Positions 1 to 10,730 are shown, counted from the first letter of the stretch. The stretch is 64,000 bases of DNA from Bedellia somnulentella (GCA_963576735.1 OY755187.1:2542001-2606000), one strand, 5' to 3'. Notes: generated by a model not told the origin, from the letters alone. Numbers and translations: made by a program.

Positions 1-2544
1 TTTATTACATCCTCCCCAAGACAAAACTCCATAGCTTAGTATCGACTGACATAAACTGTAATAAGTCATTTTGATAATCTTTTTGTCCCTAATATGTCGA
101 AGTTTCTTAAAAATACAAATAAGTTTCCTGATTCTCATTGTTAGAACTCTGATATGTTCTTTCCAATTTAAGTTCTCGTCAATTATTACACCAAGATACT
201 TAATATATTTAACTTTAGCTACTATGTAACATGAACATTGTTGTGTCACAGTGCACGTATGAGCCCTAAAAATCATGTCTTGGCTAGGTTGTTTGTTACT
301 CCTAATGCTAAACGTTATATATTTGGTTTTATCAAGATTCAAGCTTAATAAATTTTCGGTTAACCATTGCATTATTTTATGAAATTCTCGTTCAGCTATT
401 TGATGGACTTTTGCCCATGTAGATCCGTCAAAAATTACAACCGTATCATCAGCAAAAGTGACTATTTTAGCGTTACACAGTTGTTTCTGGCATAAATCAT
501 TTATATATATTAAAAATAATGTAGGCCCTAGAACAGAACCTTGTGGAACACCATAAATAACACTTCTGCTGGTACTCAAACAGCTATCTAATTTTGTGAA
601 TTGTTTTCCGTTCATAAGATAATCTGAAAACAATTTGAGAGCAAGTCCTCGCACACCGATACACTCCAGCTTTTTGATCAGGATATGGATGGAAACAGTA
701 TCAAAAGCTTTTGCTAGGTCTAAGAATACAGCCAATACCTTACGTCCATTATCTAAATTACGTGAAATACGATTAACTACTTCTTCAATAGCTTGATTAG
801 TCGATTTTTTTGCACGAAACCCAAATTGATTAGTAGACAACAACTTGTTAGTTTCTAAAAAATTTATAAGCCGATTATTTAGTAGTTTTTCCAGAATCTT
901 AGCCAAAGATGGTAGAAGAGATATAGGCCTATAATTCGACACACTGTTTTTATCACCCGATTTATGTACTGGTATTACAAGAGACTCTTTCAGCTTATAT
1001 GGGAAAATCCCTGATGAGAAACATAAATTACAGAGGTGAGAAATAGGTCCTACAACAGAATTAATAGCCTGCTTTAAAAACACCATAGATATACCATCCC
1101 AACCGGTGGAAACCTTACTTTTCATGGAAAGTATAACATTTTTTATTTCTACTTCATCAGTAGGTACCAAACCTAAAGAATTCACTGGACTTACTTTACT
1201 TTTAAAATCAGATGCAAGCTGTTCTTGGGTTTTGCTATTCTTAGATAATATGTTCATAGCTAGTGAGCTTCCAATGTCAGTAAAATAGTTATTTATGTAA
1301 TTTGCAGAAGCTTCCGGATTAGGTTTAATTTCTAAGAGGTTTTTATTAGAACTTGGTTTTTTTTCAATATTGCATATTTGTTTAATGGTTTTCCAAGTTT
1401 TTCCAATATCCTTCCTGTTTTTTTCTAACTCTGTTTTTTCATAATTAGTTTTAATGGTATTCAGCAAATTATTACAAAAGTTTCTATACCGTTTGTAAGA
1501 AAGTTCAAGAACCTTATCTGGCTTATATTTTAGTTTTGAATGTAGCCTATCTCTAAATTCTATACATCGCAGAAGCCCTGGTGTCATCCATGGCTTCAAA
1601 CATACTTTTCGTTTAGGTACTTTGCACCAGTATGAGTTTTTTTCTATAATATTTGAAATAATGGCGATGAATTCAGATGTAACAATATTTGGGTCTTCAA
1701 TAGTAAGTAAACTGTCCCAACTTATTGCCTCTAAATCACAGATACTCTGCTGTAAATTATGTCTTTTCGTAAAAACTGGTAAGAGTGCTTCTTTTTTATT
1801 TGATTTACTTATAGAGATTATAACACAGCTATGGTCAGTAACAGTTGTATCACACACTATAGTTAGCATTGATTTATTTGGTTTCGCAAAGCAATGATCA
1901 ATACAACTGTTCCCTCGCGTGCAGAAACAATGACTTGGTAGTAAACCATGTAGGGCCATGAAATCAAGATATTTATTGCTTCGCAAATCTCTATTTCCTT
2001 CCTTAATATCTATATTTAGGTCTCCTAATATGTAAAGATTAGTATATTTTTGTAAAGACTTAATAATGTTATCAAAAGATTCTAGAAAATTATCTATGTT
2101 GTAAATAGATGGAGACCTGTAGATGCACAAAAAAGCATAAGTGTCATTTAATTCGATAATTAGTCCCTCTGCATCTTTAAGAGTAGGCTCAGAAAATTTT
2201 ATTTTTAAACTATTTTTATAGTATATAACTAACCCGCTGTTTTGATTTATAATTTTGCTAGATTTAAAATTTTCAAAATCAATCAAAGGTGGCAAATTCG
2301 GAAGACATGATAACCAGCATTCAGTGAAAATTATGATATCATATTCAATAGCTAGTCTACTCAATAGAATTTCAAATCCTGAAAAATTTTTACCCAGACT
2401 ACAGATATTCTGCATAACTACATTAAGATTATTATTATGCACCAATTTTCGACAATCCTCCACTCGGTCAATCCTGATTGCATCACCAACAGTGACCTCT
2501 TGATCAATGTTAGTGGCAACCTGCTCAAGGCTTTTATCTATCAT
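1..2544 (-). CDS. LINE ORF2: AP endonuclease + reverse transcriptase (3' end beyond window)
   Basis: Minus-strand frame from an ATG at 2544 open to position 1, 848 codons with no stop when every codon is read; an in-frame stop lies just upstream (2566-2568). The N-terminal third is an apurinic-type endonuclease: GDLNID at residues 174-179 and a TDH catalytic triplet at 236-238. The reverse transcriptase has GVPQGSVLGP from residue 665 and the catalytic FADD at 697-700. Family knowledge: EN nicks target DNA and RT copies the element RNA from the nick (target-primed reverse transcription). The organisation is that of the Jockey/CR1 group. ORF2 of this group is usually about 900-1000 residues, so the C-terminus and 3' UTR lie left of the window. 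No frameshift or stop is seen, so the copy looks young. Group confident; exact clade (CR1/Zenon or Jockey) not decided. Confidence 0.93.
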   Translation of the reverse strand, partial: MIDKSLEQVATNIDQEVTVGDAIRIDRVEDCRKLVHNNNLNVVMQNICSLGKNFSGFEILLSRLAIEYDIIIFTECWLSCLPNLPPLIDFENFKSSKIINQNSGLVIYYKNSLKIKFSEPTLKDAEGLIIELNDTYAFLCIYRSPSIYNIDNFLESFDNIIKSLQKYTNLYILGDLNIDIKEGNRDLRSNKYLDFMALHGLLPSHCFCTRGNSCIDHCFAKPNKSMLTIVCDTTVTDHSCVIISISKSNKKEALLPVFTKRHNLQQSICDLEAISWDSLLTIEDPNIVTSEFIAIISNIIEKNSYWCKVPKRKVCLKPWMTPGLLRCIEFRDRLHSKLKYKPDKVLELSYKRYRNFCNNLLNTIKTNYEKTELEKNRKDIGKTWKTIKQICNIEKKPSSNKNLLEIKPNPEASANYINNYFTDIGSSLAMNILSKNSKTQEQLASDFKSKVSPVNSLGLVPTDEVEIKNVILSMKSKVSTGWDGISMVFLKQAINSVVGPISHLCNLCFSSGIFPYKLKESLVIPVHKSGDKNSVSNYRPISLLPSLAKILEKLLNNRLINFLETNKLLSTNQFGFRAKKSTNQAIEEVVNRISRNLDNGRKVLAVFLDLAKAFDTVSIHILIKKLECIGVRGLALKLFSDYLMNGKQFTKLDSCLSTSRSVIYGVPQGSVLGPTLFLIYINDLCQKQLCNAKIVTFADDTVVIFDGSTWAKVHQIAEREFHKIMQWLTENLLSLNLDKTKYITFSIRSNKQPSQDMIFRAHTCTVTQQCSCYIVAKVKYIKYLGVIIDENLNWKEHIRVLTMRIRKLICIFKKLRHIRDKKIIKMTYYSLCQSILSYGVLSWGGCNK

Positions 2545-2857
2545 TACGAGTATATGATTTGATAATTAATAAATTAAATTTGAAAATAAGATGAACTGGC
2601 CGAGAAAAGGGTGTCGATGGGGGTGTAAAACTAATGTTCTGCATAAATAGTTTGCTGTTAGTGCTTATTAATAATATATACATATAATTGAATAATATTA
2701 GTACATAAAATAAATAAAATATATCATAGAAAATATTTAAACTATTAATAATTATATTGGTGTAAGGATATAAAACAAAAACATATTTGCTTACATAGTT
2801 ATTACCATTAGAAAATATGTAGTATACTGCGATTGACTGTAAATAAATTTCATATAG
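2545..2857 (-). other. ORF1-ORF2 spacer of the LINE
   Basis: Very AT-rich 313-bp segment between the ORF1 stop and the ORF2 ATG. I see no coding frame. ORF2 must be reached by reinitiation, an internal entry or a separate mechanism; the sequence does not show which. Confidence 0.6.
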
Positions 2858-3709
2858 TCACTTTTTTGAAAAACGTTCCAATTGCTCAAGCGAATTTACT
2901 GTAAGGGTAGGGCTATTTTCTGTCTCTTTTATAAGAACCAATCCTTTAGAAATCCATACAAACTTCAAGGTTCCATTCTTCAGAAGATTCCTAGCTGTAT
3001 TAAACAATTTCCGGGAAGTAACAGTAAGAACGTCCGATATGTAAATTGGAATAACTACATCCGAAAAACCAAGATGAGTAGAGTTAAGTTTGCCAAGAGT
3101 GTTCATTTTATTAAAACTTCTAACCGCCTTCATTAAGTCAGATTTTATTTTCCCATTATTGAATTCAACAACAATAGGAGCATTATCACGACCCCTTCTA
3201 TAAATCTCCTTTATCTGATAAGAGTCTTTTGGATATTCCACTGTTTTGTAAAGGTTGTCAATAACATTGGAAAGATTTTCATTATCTTTTTTTGGCACGT
3301 TTCGTATTTCCATCTTGCACTTATTTTCATTTCTCAACATAACTTCCAGTTGGTTTTCCAGATCGGTGATTTTGAGAATCGCTTTTGAGTGCTCAATTGT
3401 TAAAGTCTCAACCGTAGTTTTAATCTCTGCAAACTGTTGGTTATTCTTTTCAATCAGGGTTTTTAAATTATTATTTGCCTCCACTAGTTTAAGATTCTCC
3501 GACTTAATTGCATTTAACAACTTTGTATTTTCTTTCTCTTGCGATTCTTGCAAATTCTTCACCATTTCCTTAATAAATTCGTAGCAATCACATTCAGGTT
3601 TTTTGCGCTTTCTAATATTAAGATTAAATGTTTCATTACCTGCAGTAGATAGATCAGGGAAAGATAAAGACGCAGCCCTCTTCGATTCAGCATCCGGTGA
3701 ATGAAACAT
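2858..3709 (-). CDS. LINE ORF1: coiled-coil protein with baculovirus FP-like C-terminal domain
   Basis: 283-residue intact frame upstream of ORF2 on the same strand, with 313 bp between them. Residues ~40-130 are rich in heptad-like Glu/Lys/Leu/Asn and should form a coiled coil. A short CDCYEF segment sits near residue 40. The C-terminal half has the pattern seen in the FP (25K-like) domain of LINE ORF1 proteins: EIRNVP near 138, IYRRGR near 170, IVVEF, then an YISDVLT...RKLFNTAR block. Family knowledge: ORF1 proteins bind element RNA and form the ribonucleoprotein. No CCHC knuckle is present. The FP-like domain is a known module of some insect CR1-type LINEs, so it is not evidence of an integrated virus. 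Confidence 0.85.
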   Translation of the reverse strand: MFHSPDAESKRAASLSFPDLSTAGNETFNLNIRKRKKPECDCYEFIKEMVKNLQESQEKENTKLLNAIKSENLKLVEANNNLKTLIEKNNQQFAEIKTTVETLTIEHSKAILKITDLENQLEVMLRNENKCKMEIRNVPKKDNENLSNVIDNLYKTVEYPKDSYQIKEIYRRGRDNAPIVVEFNNGKIKSDLMKAVRSFNKMNTLGKLNSTHLGFSDVVIPIYISDVLTVTSRKLFNTARNLLKNGTLKFVWISKGLVLIKETENSPTLTVNSLEQLERFSKK

Positions 3710-4625
3710 GACTGGATTAATCTTAAAGTTTTACTTATACTGTCCTTACAAGAAGCACGCAGTCAACGCGTGAAACGATTCCCAATTGGTTTCTTTTATT
3801 TATTTTAGCGATTTTGAGTTTTAAGACTATAATCTTTTGATCGATAATTTGTTTACATACTGTGAAATAAATAATTTAAATATTTAAAGACAAAAATGAC
3901 ACGACTAGCTCGATGCAGCGATGAAGCAAGAATGTGCCAACTCGGTGCATGCATGTCCCTGTCGAATTGTTAATTCCGTTAGTTTGAAATCTGATAATCT
4001 TACATAACCTAACCTAACGTTAGTTTACTATCTCGCTATCTATCTAAAATTATAATTTACTAGTATTTACAGTTTTACGGTGACATGTATATTATGATAG
4101 TTTCTCTGCGGAGTGCGACGCATGCGCACCAGGCTAAGCACCGCTCACTGTCCCCCAATTCCATCCTTTATAAAGCGACGTCGTCGTTGCGAGCGGAAGA
4201 AATTTCTTGATTTTTGAGCGCGATTGTGTTACCTACTGTTGTTGAGGCACTATCGATTGATTTATTATTCGTATGGTTTTCTCTATGTAGCAATTTTCAT
4301 TTTGGATTTGTCTGTTTGGCACCGACTTCAAAAAGAAGAAGTTGAATGGAGTTGTACAGTACATAATAAAATAAATAAAAATTATTTTATACTTTTCAGT
4401 TGGATTTTTGAAGGCGGTTCTTTTTTAAATAAAAAATAATAATATTTAATTTTTCTGTTTAGTTTTTAATTTGAAGTTTTTGTTTTTGTTTTTTATTTTA
4501 TACTTTTTAGTGATAAGTTCTTAAATCACTCTGAGTTTTTTTAGTGAATTAGTGATAGTTTTTGAGAGATAAGTTTTACTGTCCGTTTATTTTATAGTTT
4601 TTTTAACAGGTAGTTATAATATTTG
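3710..4625. other. LINE 5' region / unassigned AT-rich DNA
   Basis: Upstream of ORF1. The 5' end of the LINE should lie here but I cannot see a target duplication that fixes it. Contains a TAACCTAACC stretch near 4005, a GC-richer patch at 4100-4200 (TTTATAAAG followed by a CGACGTCGTCG run), and CACCGACTTCAAAAAG near 4319, a motif shared with the 145-bp satellite. No coding call. Confidence 0.4.
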
Positions 4626-4664
4626 TTATTATGACTTTAGCTTACTTGTTACTATTTTGTTTAC

Positions 4665-5140
4665 CTGCGGGCCTAGATAGAAAAGCAAAGGATGCTTTAA
4701 GGAAAAGTCGCGTAAGGGAGAACGAAACACCCATCGAAAAAAAACAAAGACTTCAGCAGGGCAAGCACGAGCCGTATTTAAACTAGTTATCGCGTGGGAT
4801 AAAGCAGCCATCTTTTACGCACTTACTTAGTATCGTATACTGCCATCTCATTCTAACCGTTATCGTGTCGATAACTCGTGCTTGCCCTTCAGAATGAGAG
4901 AGATCGTCAGCGTGCTGCTCTTGCTGCCGAACAGATGAGCAAAGAGAAGTTCACCTATCACAAATGCGAAGAAACACTCTTATATATATGTAGCGTTGAG
5001 TCGAGTAAAATCCCTTGATGAGATGGCTTTAAGTGATAAAGATTCAAAGAAATTACTGAAATGGTTAAGACCATTCCGAAAGCGCGAAATTCCCCATGAC
5101 GAAAGCGCCTTGATTGAAATGACCAGGATGAAAAACATGA
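4665..5140 (+). pseudogene. Relic of basic Arg/Glu-rich coding segment (Helitron-N-terminus-like), split by a MITE
   Basis: On the plus strand 4665-4756 encodes a Lys/Arg/Glu-rich helix-type segment (KDALRKSRVRENE, then EKKQRLQ). The same frame resumes after the MITE at 4893 with NERDRQRAA and runs to a stop near 5017. The two parts flank a clean insertion bordered by CTTCAG duplications, so the frame was continuous before insertion. Such RxRxAAxxAE repeats are common at the N-terminus of arthropod Helitron proteins, but no zinc-binding or Rep motif is visible, so the assignment is tentative. A further frame at 5020-5170 (LKWLRPFRKREIPHDES) may be part of the same relic or chance. Confidence 0.35.
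4757..4886. mobile_element. 130-bp MITE with 13-bp TIRs
   Basis: Terminal inverted repeat GGGCAAGCACGAG at 4759-4771 and its complement at 4875-4887. CTTCAG occurs at 4751-4756 and 4887-4892, giving a 5-6 bp target duplication. No coding capacity. The CAGGG start would suit hAT, but the duplication is shorter than the usual 8 bp, so the superfamily is open. Confidence 0.7.
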
Positions 5141-5321
5141 TGTTGCAATGTATATTTTTTTCTTTAATATAATTAAGAGTAATTTATTCATGTTTTTATA
5201 TACTTTTTTGTTCAAAATTTAGTAACTCTGTTAATTACTAATAAAAAAACTTTATTAACATATATTGATAAATTTCTGTCTAGTATTGATAACTTTACAT
5301 ACATACTTATATTTCAAACTA

Positions 5322-5862
5322 AGAAACCTCCTTTCTTTCGAGTCGGTTAAAGAACTTAAACCCTCTCCTGAATGTAATAACATAAACTGATAACTCTTTG
5401 TCTAATAATAACTAAGAACCTTCAAACTTACATACATACTTATAGGTGAAACCCAGAAACTCCTTTTTTGAGACGGTTAGATCACTAAAACCTTGTCCTG
5501 AAAGTAACAAGTAGTTTTCTGAAAATCGCATCCAAATAGCTTAAGCGAAACGCGAGATAATCGCCGACCAACATATATACATGCAGGTCAAACACAGAAC
5601 CTCCTTTCTTTTAGAGTCGGTTAAATCACTTAACCCATCTTCTAAATGTACCGAATACTTTTCTGAAAACCGCATCCAAATAGCTTAAGCCAAACGTGAG
5701 ATAATCGCGGACCAACAGACATACATACAGGTCAAACACAGAACCTCCTTCCTTTTTTTGGTCGGTTAAGGTACTAAAACCTTCTCCTAAATGTAACGAA
5801 TACTGTTCTGAAAACCGCATCCAAATAGCTTAAGCCAAACTCGAGATAATCGCGGACAATAG
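5322..5862 (-). repeat. Decayed 145-bp satellite monomers
   Basis: Three or more diverged monomers in reverse orientation. The landmark CGCATCCAAATAGCTTAAG recurs at 5527, 5671 and 5816, i.e. every 144-145 bp, and GAACCTCCTTTCTTT with (A)GTCGGTTAA recurs between. The leftmost units (5322-5520) are the most diverged. Same family as the array at the right end of the window. Confidence 0.85.
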
Positions 5863-6406
5863 GCATGATGACAACAAGTAAATTTCATTGAAATAATTTG
5901 TGTGTATATTATTACAAAATTCCCTATTCTAAGACTCTGATTCTTTTCATGATTAAAAGCAAGATGCATATTATAATCGATAAAATAAAATCGCTAAATA
6001 CGGCAATCCGCCATGAAATGTTGAACGCCAATCAGAGCGCATGACGTCACGTCAGATTCTTTCTCTCTGTTTACATTAGAATTACTTAAGATAATACACA
6101 CTCGTTAGCTTTTTTAAATTAATACGCCGTTATTAACTTCAATTTCTTTTGTGTAAATTGATTGCGCTATATTTAGTCATTTCCATAACATCCATAAGGA
6201 TTTACAAAGTCTGCCAGCGCAAATTTACCAAGAATCGACTTGATAATGCTAGGAACGTTTCTGGCATCAAACAAAGATTTCTGTTCAGCAGAATTTAGAA
6301 ATGTTAAAACTTCCATGTAAGTTTTGTTTATTATACAGTTAATTTATTAAAACCTATTTATTTTATTAAAACCATACAAATAAATAGCTGTTGTACATAT
6401 TTCAGT
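5863..6406. other. Unassigned AT-rich DNA
   Basis: No gene, RNA or recognisable repeat seen. A short GC-richer patch with GACGTCACGTCAG lies near 6042. Confidence 0.4.
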
Positions 6407-6419
6407 AATTTGAGGTTAT

Positions 6420-6666
6420 ACATACATACATACATATACTCACGGCTATAAATCCCTAGAAGGGGTAGCCAAAGCTAAGGAACTAGAAGTTCCTCAGCCA
6501 CTTTTAGAATGTTAAGTGGGGAAAAGATGGCAAAATAAAGGTTGTTGGTGATGTGTCGTGTCGCTTAGCCCAAAATCCCTTAGAATCCCCAATACCGTTA
6601 GTCGCCTCTTACGTACACCCACCGGAAGAAATGGGGTAGTGTTATTCTAAGCCGTCACTAAACAGC
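6420..6666 (-). mobile_element. SINE A copy, full length
   Basis: Tail, 3' module and 5' end all present on the minus strand. Flanked by a perfect 13-bp target duplication AATTTGAGGTTAT (6407-6419 and 6667-6679), direct evidence of a retroposition event. Confidence 0.95.
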
Positions 6667-6679
6667 AATTTGAGGTTAT

Positions 6680-7329
6680 GTTTATGTTAAATATTTCTTT
6701 TTGCAATTAAATATTTACATATTTAGAATTTGGTAACTGAAAATGAAATAAAATACCTTATTAATAGCTCATACATACATTAAGGATTTGATAACAGTAA
6801 GTAACAGTGATTAAGAGAATCATAAACTCCAAAACGTTTGTATATCAATGTTTACTTTTTCCTATAAAATTATAATGAATTTAGCAACAAAATTCTACAA
6901 AATGAAAAGGAAATTCTGTCGTCAAAGTGATCTTCACAAAAATAAAGCTGTGTAAAGCCACTTCTTTCTTAATTTCTTATCGAAAGGAACGAAAATATAT
7001 AACTTCTCATGAGTTTTTATGGACGTATGAGTTTCCAGAGGGGTGGAACACCACCTATATGCTTTTGAAGTCATTTTTTAATGTAAAAATTAGTGAAATG
7101 TCTAAATTAAATATGAATTAGATAATGTTTACATATACCAAATGTTCCTTGTACTGTATAGTGACGTAAGCAAGCGACGCCATGACACTTTGATGCGTTT
7201 TGGTGCAAATTTTAAATTTATGAATCAAAAACTATTTTTTAAGTACTAAACCTAAATATTTCGCAGAAATATTATGTTTATTGTAATTAAAATTAATTTC
7301 CAAATATTATGGAATAGTTTCTCAAAATT
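6680..7329. other. Unassigned AT-rich DNA
   Basis: A 64-codon frame at 6927-7121 has no family signature and I do not call it a gene. Nothing else seen. Confidence 0.4.
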
Positions 7330-7410
7330 TGTCATCATGCCTATTATACATACATACATACATACAAACAATCGAACTGAGAACCTCCTTTTTTGAAGTC
7401 GGTTAAAAAC
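7330..7410 (-). repeat. Single fragment related to the 145-bp satellite
   Basis: CATACATACATACAAACAATCGA followed by GAACCTCCTTTTTTGAAGTCGGTTAAA in the orientation of the left-hand array. Not tandem here, so the family also occurs as dispersed pieces. Confidence 0.6.
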
Positions 7411-7604
7411 ACACACAATACCAGTAACTTAAGTTAAGTACATTAAGTAAAGTAAGTGACTCGAAAAGTGCAAGTAAAGTAAAAGTAACGATGATCTATA
7501 ACATTGACATTGACATATAACATAATATGTCGAATCTTCATACTATTCAGTCATTTGTATCAAAGATATTTTATATTTCGTAACACTATAGTTGTTGTAT
7601 CAGA

Positions 7605-8052
7605 TTCTGGGTTTATATACTCTAATAAAGAAGAAATCATACCGCGATGTAGAAAGTTCAGACAGCGCCATCTATTGGTTAACATGCAAACAACGCCGCG
7701 CGTTTTTATAAGGATTCAGCTGAAAGGTTGAAGATTGCGCTGCTAAAATCCACAAAGTGAGGATGTCGGAAAGTTTCCGGCCGCTGGTTAAAGCTCTTAT
7801 ATATCTTTATATCAACCCACTTCTTATGTATCTTAAAAATACATCGTTACCACGTTTTGAAAAATACCCAGCGCCATCTCTTGCATTCCTCGGGAATATC
7901 ATTTATCCGGAATAAAAGTGCTCTATAATTTAATTTGGACTTCTAACTATATGTCTGCAAAATTTCAAAGCAATCGGTTAAGTAGTTGCGGCGTGAAAGC
8001 GCCACAAATAAACAAACAAACAAACTCACTTTCCCATTTATAATATTAGTAT
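7605..8052 (+). mobile_element. Lepidopteran interspersed repeat (GCGCCATCTATTGG type)
   Basis: Shares TTTATATACTCTAATAAAG, ACCGCGATGTAG and GCGCCATCTATTGGT with 41890-42030. Ends in CCATTTATAATATTAGTATGG, directly abutting the next element. Family not named; boundaries from comparison of the two copies only. Confidence 0.6.
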
Positions 8053-8295
8053 GGACTAGTGGATCGTCCCAGCTTCGCACGGGTAGCGTTGTTTTTTTAA
8101 ATATCTGAGGTTTCTTTCTTCAGTCACTGCTCAAGCATTGGTGAAATTCAGCGTAATGTTTTCAATTTATTAAATTTATAGCACTCCCTTAACAGTTTAG
8201 TTTGGTGATTTTGAATGCGCTTTAATGAACGGTTCAGTATTTCCGTTTAATAGCAAATTTTGGAATAAAACGCCATGAAGTATTTATAACAATCT

Positions 8296-9056
8296 AAAAA
8301 AATAGGTAAAAATACTTTTTAAGTTAAACGGTTTTATTATTAACATACAGAGCAATGTTTCAGATAAATGTACTAAAAACCTAAAAATAATAATAAAATA
8401 GATACAGTCGTGGGAATTATATACATATGCATAGACTAGACTAAAATAAAACCGTGGGGCACGTCAATTGTCTTCAATCGTTGATTAAAATGTTTGTTTT
8501 GTAATGTTACACTATAATTGGGCAGTTGTTCAACCGACAACGATAGACATGTGATAAATAGGGCAGAATGTGGAAACAAGCTAGCAAGCTCGATTATAAG
8601 CGAGTTTTAGGGTTTCATAGTGTTGAGCGAGTAGTACTTTTATCATATGTTTTGTCGATTAAAGACGAACTGCAAGCAGTAATCCGATTCATCGCCAGCC
8701 AGCAGTGTAAATTTCCAACGAGAAACTAGTAGAAACATCTCTTTTATTTACATGGAGTGTATGACTATTGGAATTTCCATGAGCAAGAAAATAGTAAGTA
8801 ATTTCCTCACCATCTGCGGGCCAACTGCCCAAGGACGAATTAAACGTTTCTTCTATCGCACATTAAGTCGATAATTTGTAGACAATTGACGTGCCCCACG
8901 GTTTTATTTTAGTCTAGTCTATGCATATGTATATAATTCCCACGACTGTATCTATTTTATTATTATTTTTAGGTTTTTAGTACATTTATCTGAAACATTG
9001 CTCTGTATGTTAATAATAAAACCGTTTAACTTAAAAAGTATTTTTACCTATTTTTA
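8296..9056. mobile_element. 761-bp fold-back element with ~179-bp arms
   Basis: Arms 8296-8474 and 8878-9056 are near-perfect reverse complements (landmarks GGTAAAAATACTTTTTAAG, ATGCATAGACTAGACT, GTGGGGCACGTCAATTGTC). The 403-bp centre (8475-8877) carries no recognisable frame. Either a fold-back transposon or an inverted duplication inside the surrounding Helitron-like insertion. Confidence 0.75.
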
Positions 9057-9720
9057 TTTTCTAGTTTTTAGTTTTTATTTCGCATTCTGTTTAATTCATA
9101 TAGTGCTTCATTATTGCAAGGTGTCTTGCCCGTTAGTTTATTGCAGTCCAACTCCTCTATACGTAGTCCCTGCAAAGATCTGACTACTAAGAGCCACGTA
9201 GGCTTGACCTTCTCCAAACAGTTTCGCACCTAAGTATACGACTGCGTAATCCACAGTGCTACCCTGCATTTTATGTATTGTAGAAGACGATAGTATTAAA
9301 GGCAACATTCTTCTTTTATAAATTTAAATCTTATTATTATATGCCATTTAGTGGCTGCGCCCATCTAAAATATTGATTTGGTATAGTGCACTGTATGGCG
9401 ACCATCTGAGATTTTAATTTTGCATAGTAAATTGTATTCTACTTGGTGAGACCTTTCATTTGATACCCATGTTGATGGGATTAATAAAACCTAAATTATC
9501 CGCCATTTTGTAGCGGCGGCCATCTTGAATTTATAATGATAATGAATAAATATAATTGTATTGTCACCAAAATCCAAAGTGTATACCAAATTTCAGATTA
9601 ATCGGTTGATAGGAAGAGGGTGAAATTTGAATTACTAAATTTGACCCAAGAATAAAGAAACAAACGGGGTGAGCTAAATAAAACCGTTTAATAAAAAATA
9701 AATCATTACGTTATGTAGGA
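9057..9720. mobile_element. Remainder of the inserted block
   Basis: Contains the helicase relic, then AT-rich repeat sequence with GCGGCGGCCATCTTGAAT and ACCAAATTTCAGATTAATCGG, typical of dispersed arthropod repeats. Ends next to AAATAAAACCGTTTAAT, a string also present in the fold-back arms, so the fold-back element and this part may belong to one insertion. Confidence 0.5.
9138..9317 (-). pseudogene. Pif1-type helicase C-terminal fragment (Helitron-derived relic)
   Basis: Minus-strand frame ending at a TAA (9138-9140) contains [12 protein letters not shown], then [16 protein letters not shown]: the motif V/VI region of Pif1-like helicases (usual form THKxQG ... GQxYVALSR). The arginine normally following VALS is replaced by S-Q, and a stop lies upstream near 9325, so this is a non-functional remnant. 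In arthropod repeats such a domain usually derives from Helitron RepHel proteins; Rep motifs are not present here. Confidence 0.8.
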
Positions 9721-10268
9721 TGCAACTACTGGCGCCATCTAGTATGTTATATGTAAATTAGTAAAGATTTGGTTTCGATCACGGGCGCGATGGCTTATTT
9801 TATGTATAATTTCGGTGTTTGTCTACCGATTTCTATGATTCTTTTTTTATTGAATAGGTAATAATGTAACCTTTTTTTAAATTAGGGACGAATGAGAGGT
9901 TTACAAACGTAAGAGTAAACAAATATAATCAGGATGTTCCGAACTGCTAAGCTATCAGGAATTACACGTGTTATTGTGAGTCAACCGTAAAAGATAGACA
10001 TAAACTGTTCAGGATTTTTTTTTAGATAATTTTATGAAGAATATTTCCGCCACTCATGATTTCTATGTAAATTTAACCATTAAGGCTGCACACGCGACGG
10101 AAGCTTAAAAAATTGAGTAACTTCTCCCGTTTTCCACAAATTTCCCAAAATTCCCCTTTAGTTCTCTGCTGGAAAGTATACAAAAACCTGCGCAGGAGTA
10201 TGAAGAATAATTGTACCAAGTTTCGTTAAAATCCGTCGAGTAGTTTTTGTTTCCATAAGGAACATACA

Positions 10269-10272
10269 AACC

Positions 10273-10303
<31 letters not shown>
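10269..10303 (+). repeat. (GACA)n microsatellite
   Basis: Pure GACA repeats inside the interspersed element; a longer (GACA)n run stands at the same place in the second copy (42728-42776). Confidence 0.9.
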
Positions 10304-10306
<3 letters not shown>

Positions 10307-10575
10307 AATTTTACTGATTGCATTTTTGGCATCAGTATCGATCCCTAAATACCACCTGATAGTTATTTTGAAAATATATTTCATGTACAGAATTGACCTC
10401 TCTACAGATTTATTATAAGTATAGATTTAAGAGTACAGTTTTGTATTATTTTAAATATGTAATTAATAATCTAAACGGGGTCTTGTTGTTTCTACATAAT
10501 GTTTAGTTAAGATCTTAACCTTATAACAAGAATGCAATTAAATGAAATGAATCGTATATCTATATATTTATGTTT

Positions 10576-10706
10576 GTTGGCGATGGGATGGGTTCAAACT
10601 GCTTCTCCCATCAATCACTTGAAATTTCATATTACCCTAAGTCACCTCTTACGATACTCGCGGAAAGAAATGGTTAAGTGTTATTCTAAGCAGTTACTAT
10701 ACAGCG
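10576..10706 (-). mobile_element. SINE A fragment (5' part)
   Basis: Diverged copy retaining TTGGCGATGGG, CACCTCTTACGA and the TTCTAAGC 5' region; tail absent. Confidence 0.6.
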
Positions 10707-10730
10707 CAACAAATAAAATATAATAATATG

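Larger units (their letters stand above)
8053..10436 (+). mobile_element. Interspersed repeat starting ACTAGTGGATCG, interrupted by a 1.4-kb insertion
   Basis: Starts ACTAGTGGATCGTCCCAGC and ends TTTATTATAAGTATAGAT, like the copy within 40111-42902. Sequence 8053-8286 and 9721-10436 aligns with the related copy (for example GCGCCATCTAGTAT and the (GACA)n block), whereas 8287-9720 has no counterpart there, so that block is an insertion. No coding capacity seen in the element itself. Confidence 0.65.

Noticed and set aside
2882..3584. Plus-strand frames at 2882-3136 and 3255-3584
   Set aside because: Antisense shadows of the LINE ORF1.
2858..3709. Integrated baculovirus gene (FP-like domain)
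   Set aside because: The domain is part of a LINE ORF1 directly upstream of an endonuclease-RT ORF2; no other viral gene is near.
10105..10332. 75-codon minus frame with SVCLSVCLSV
   Set aside because: Translation of the (GACA)n microsatellite.
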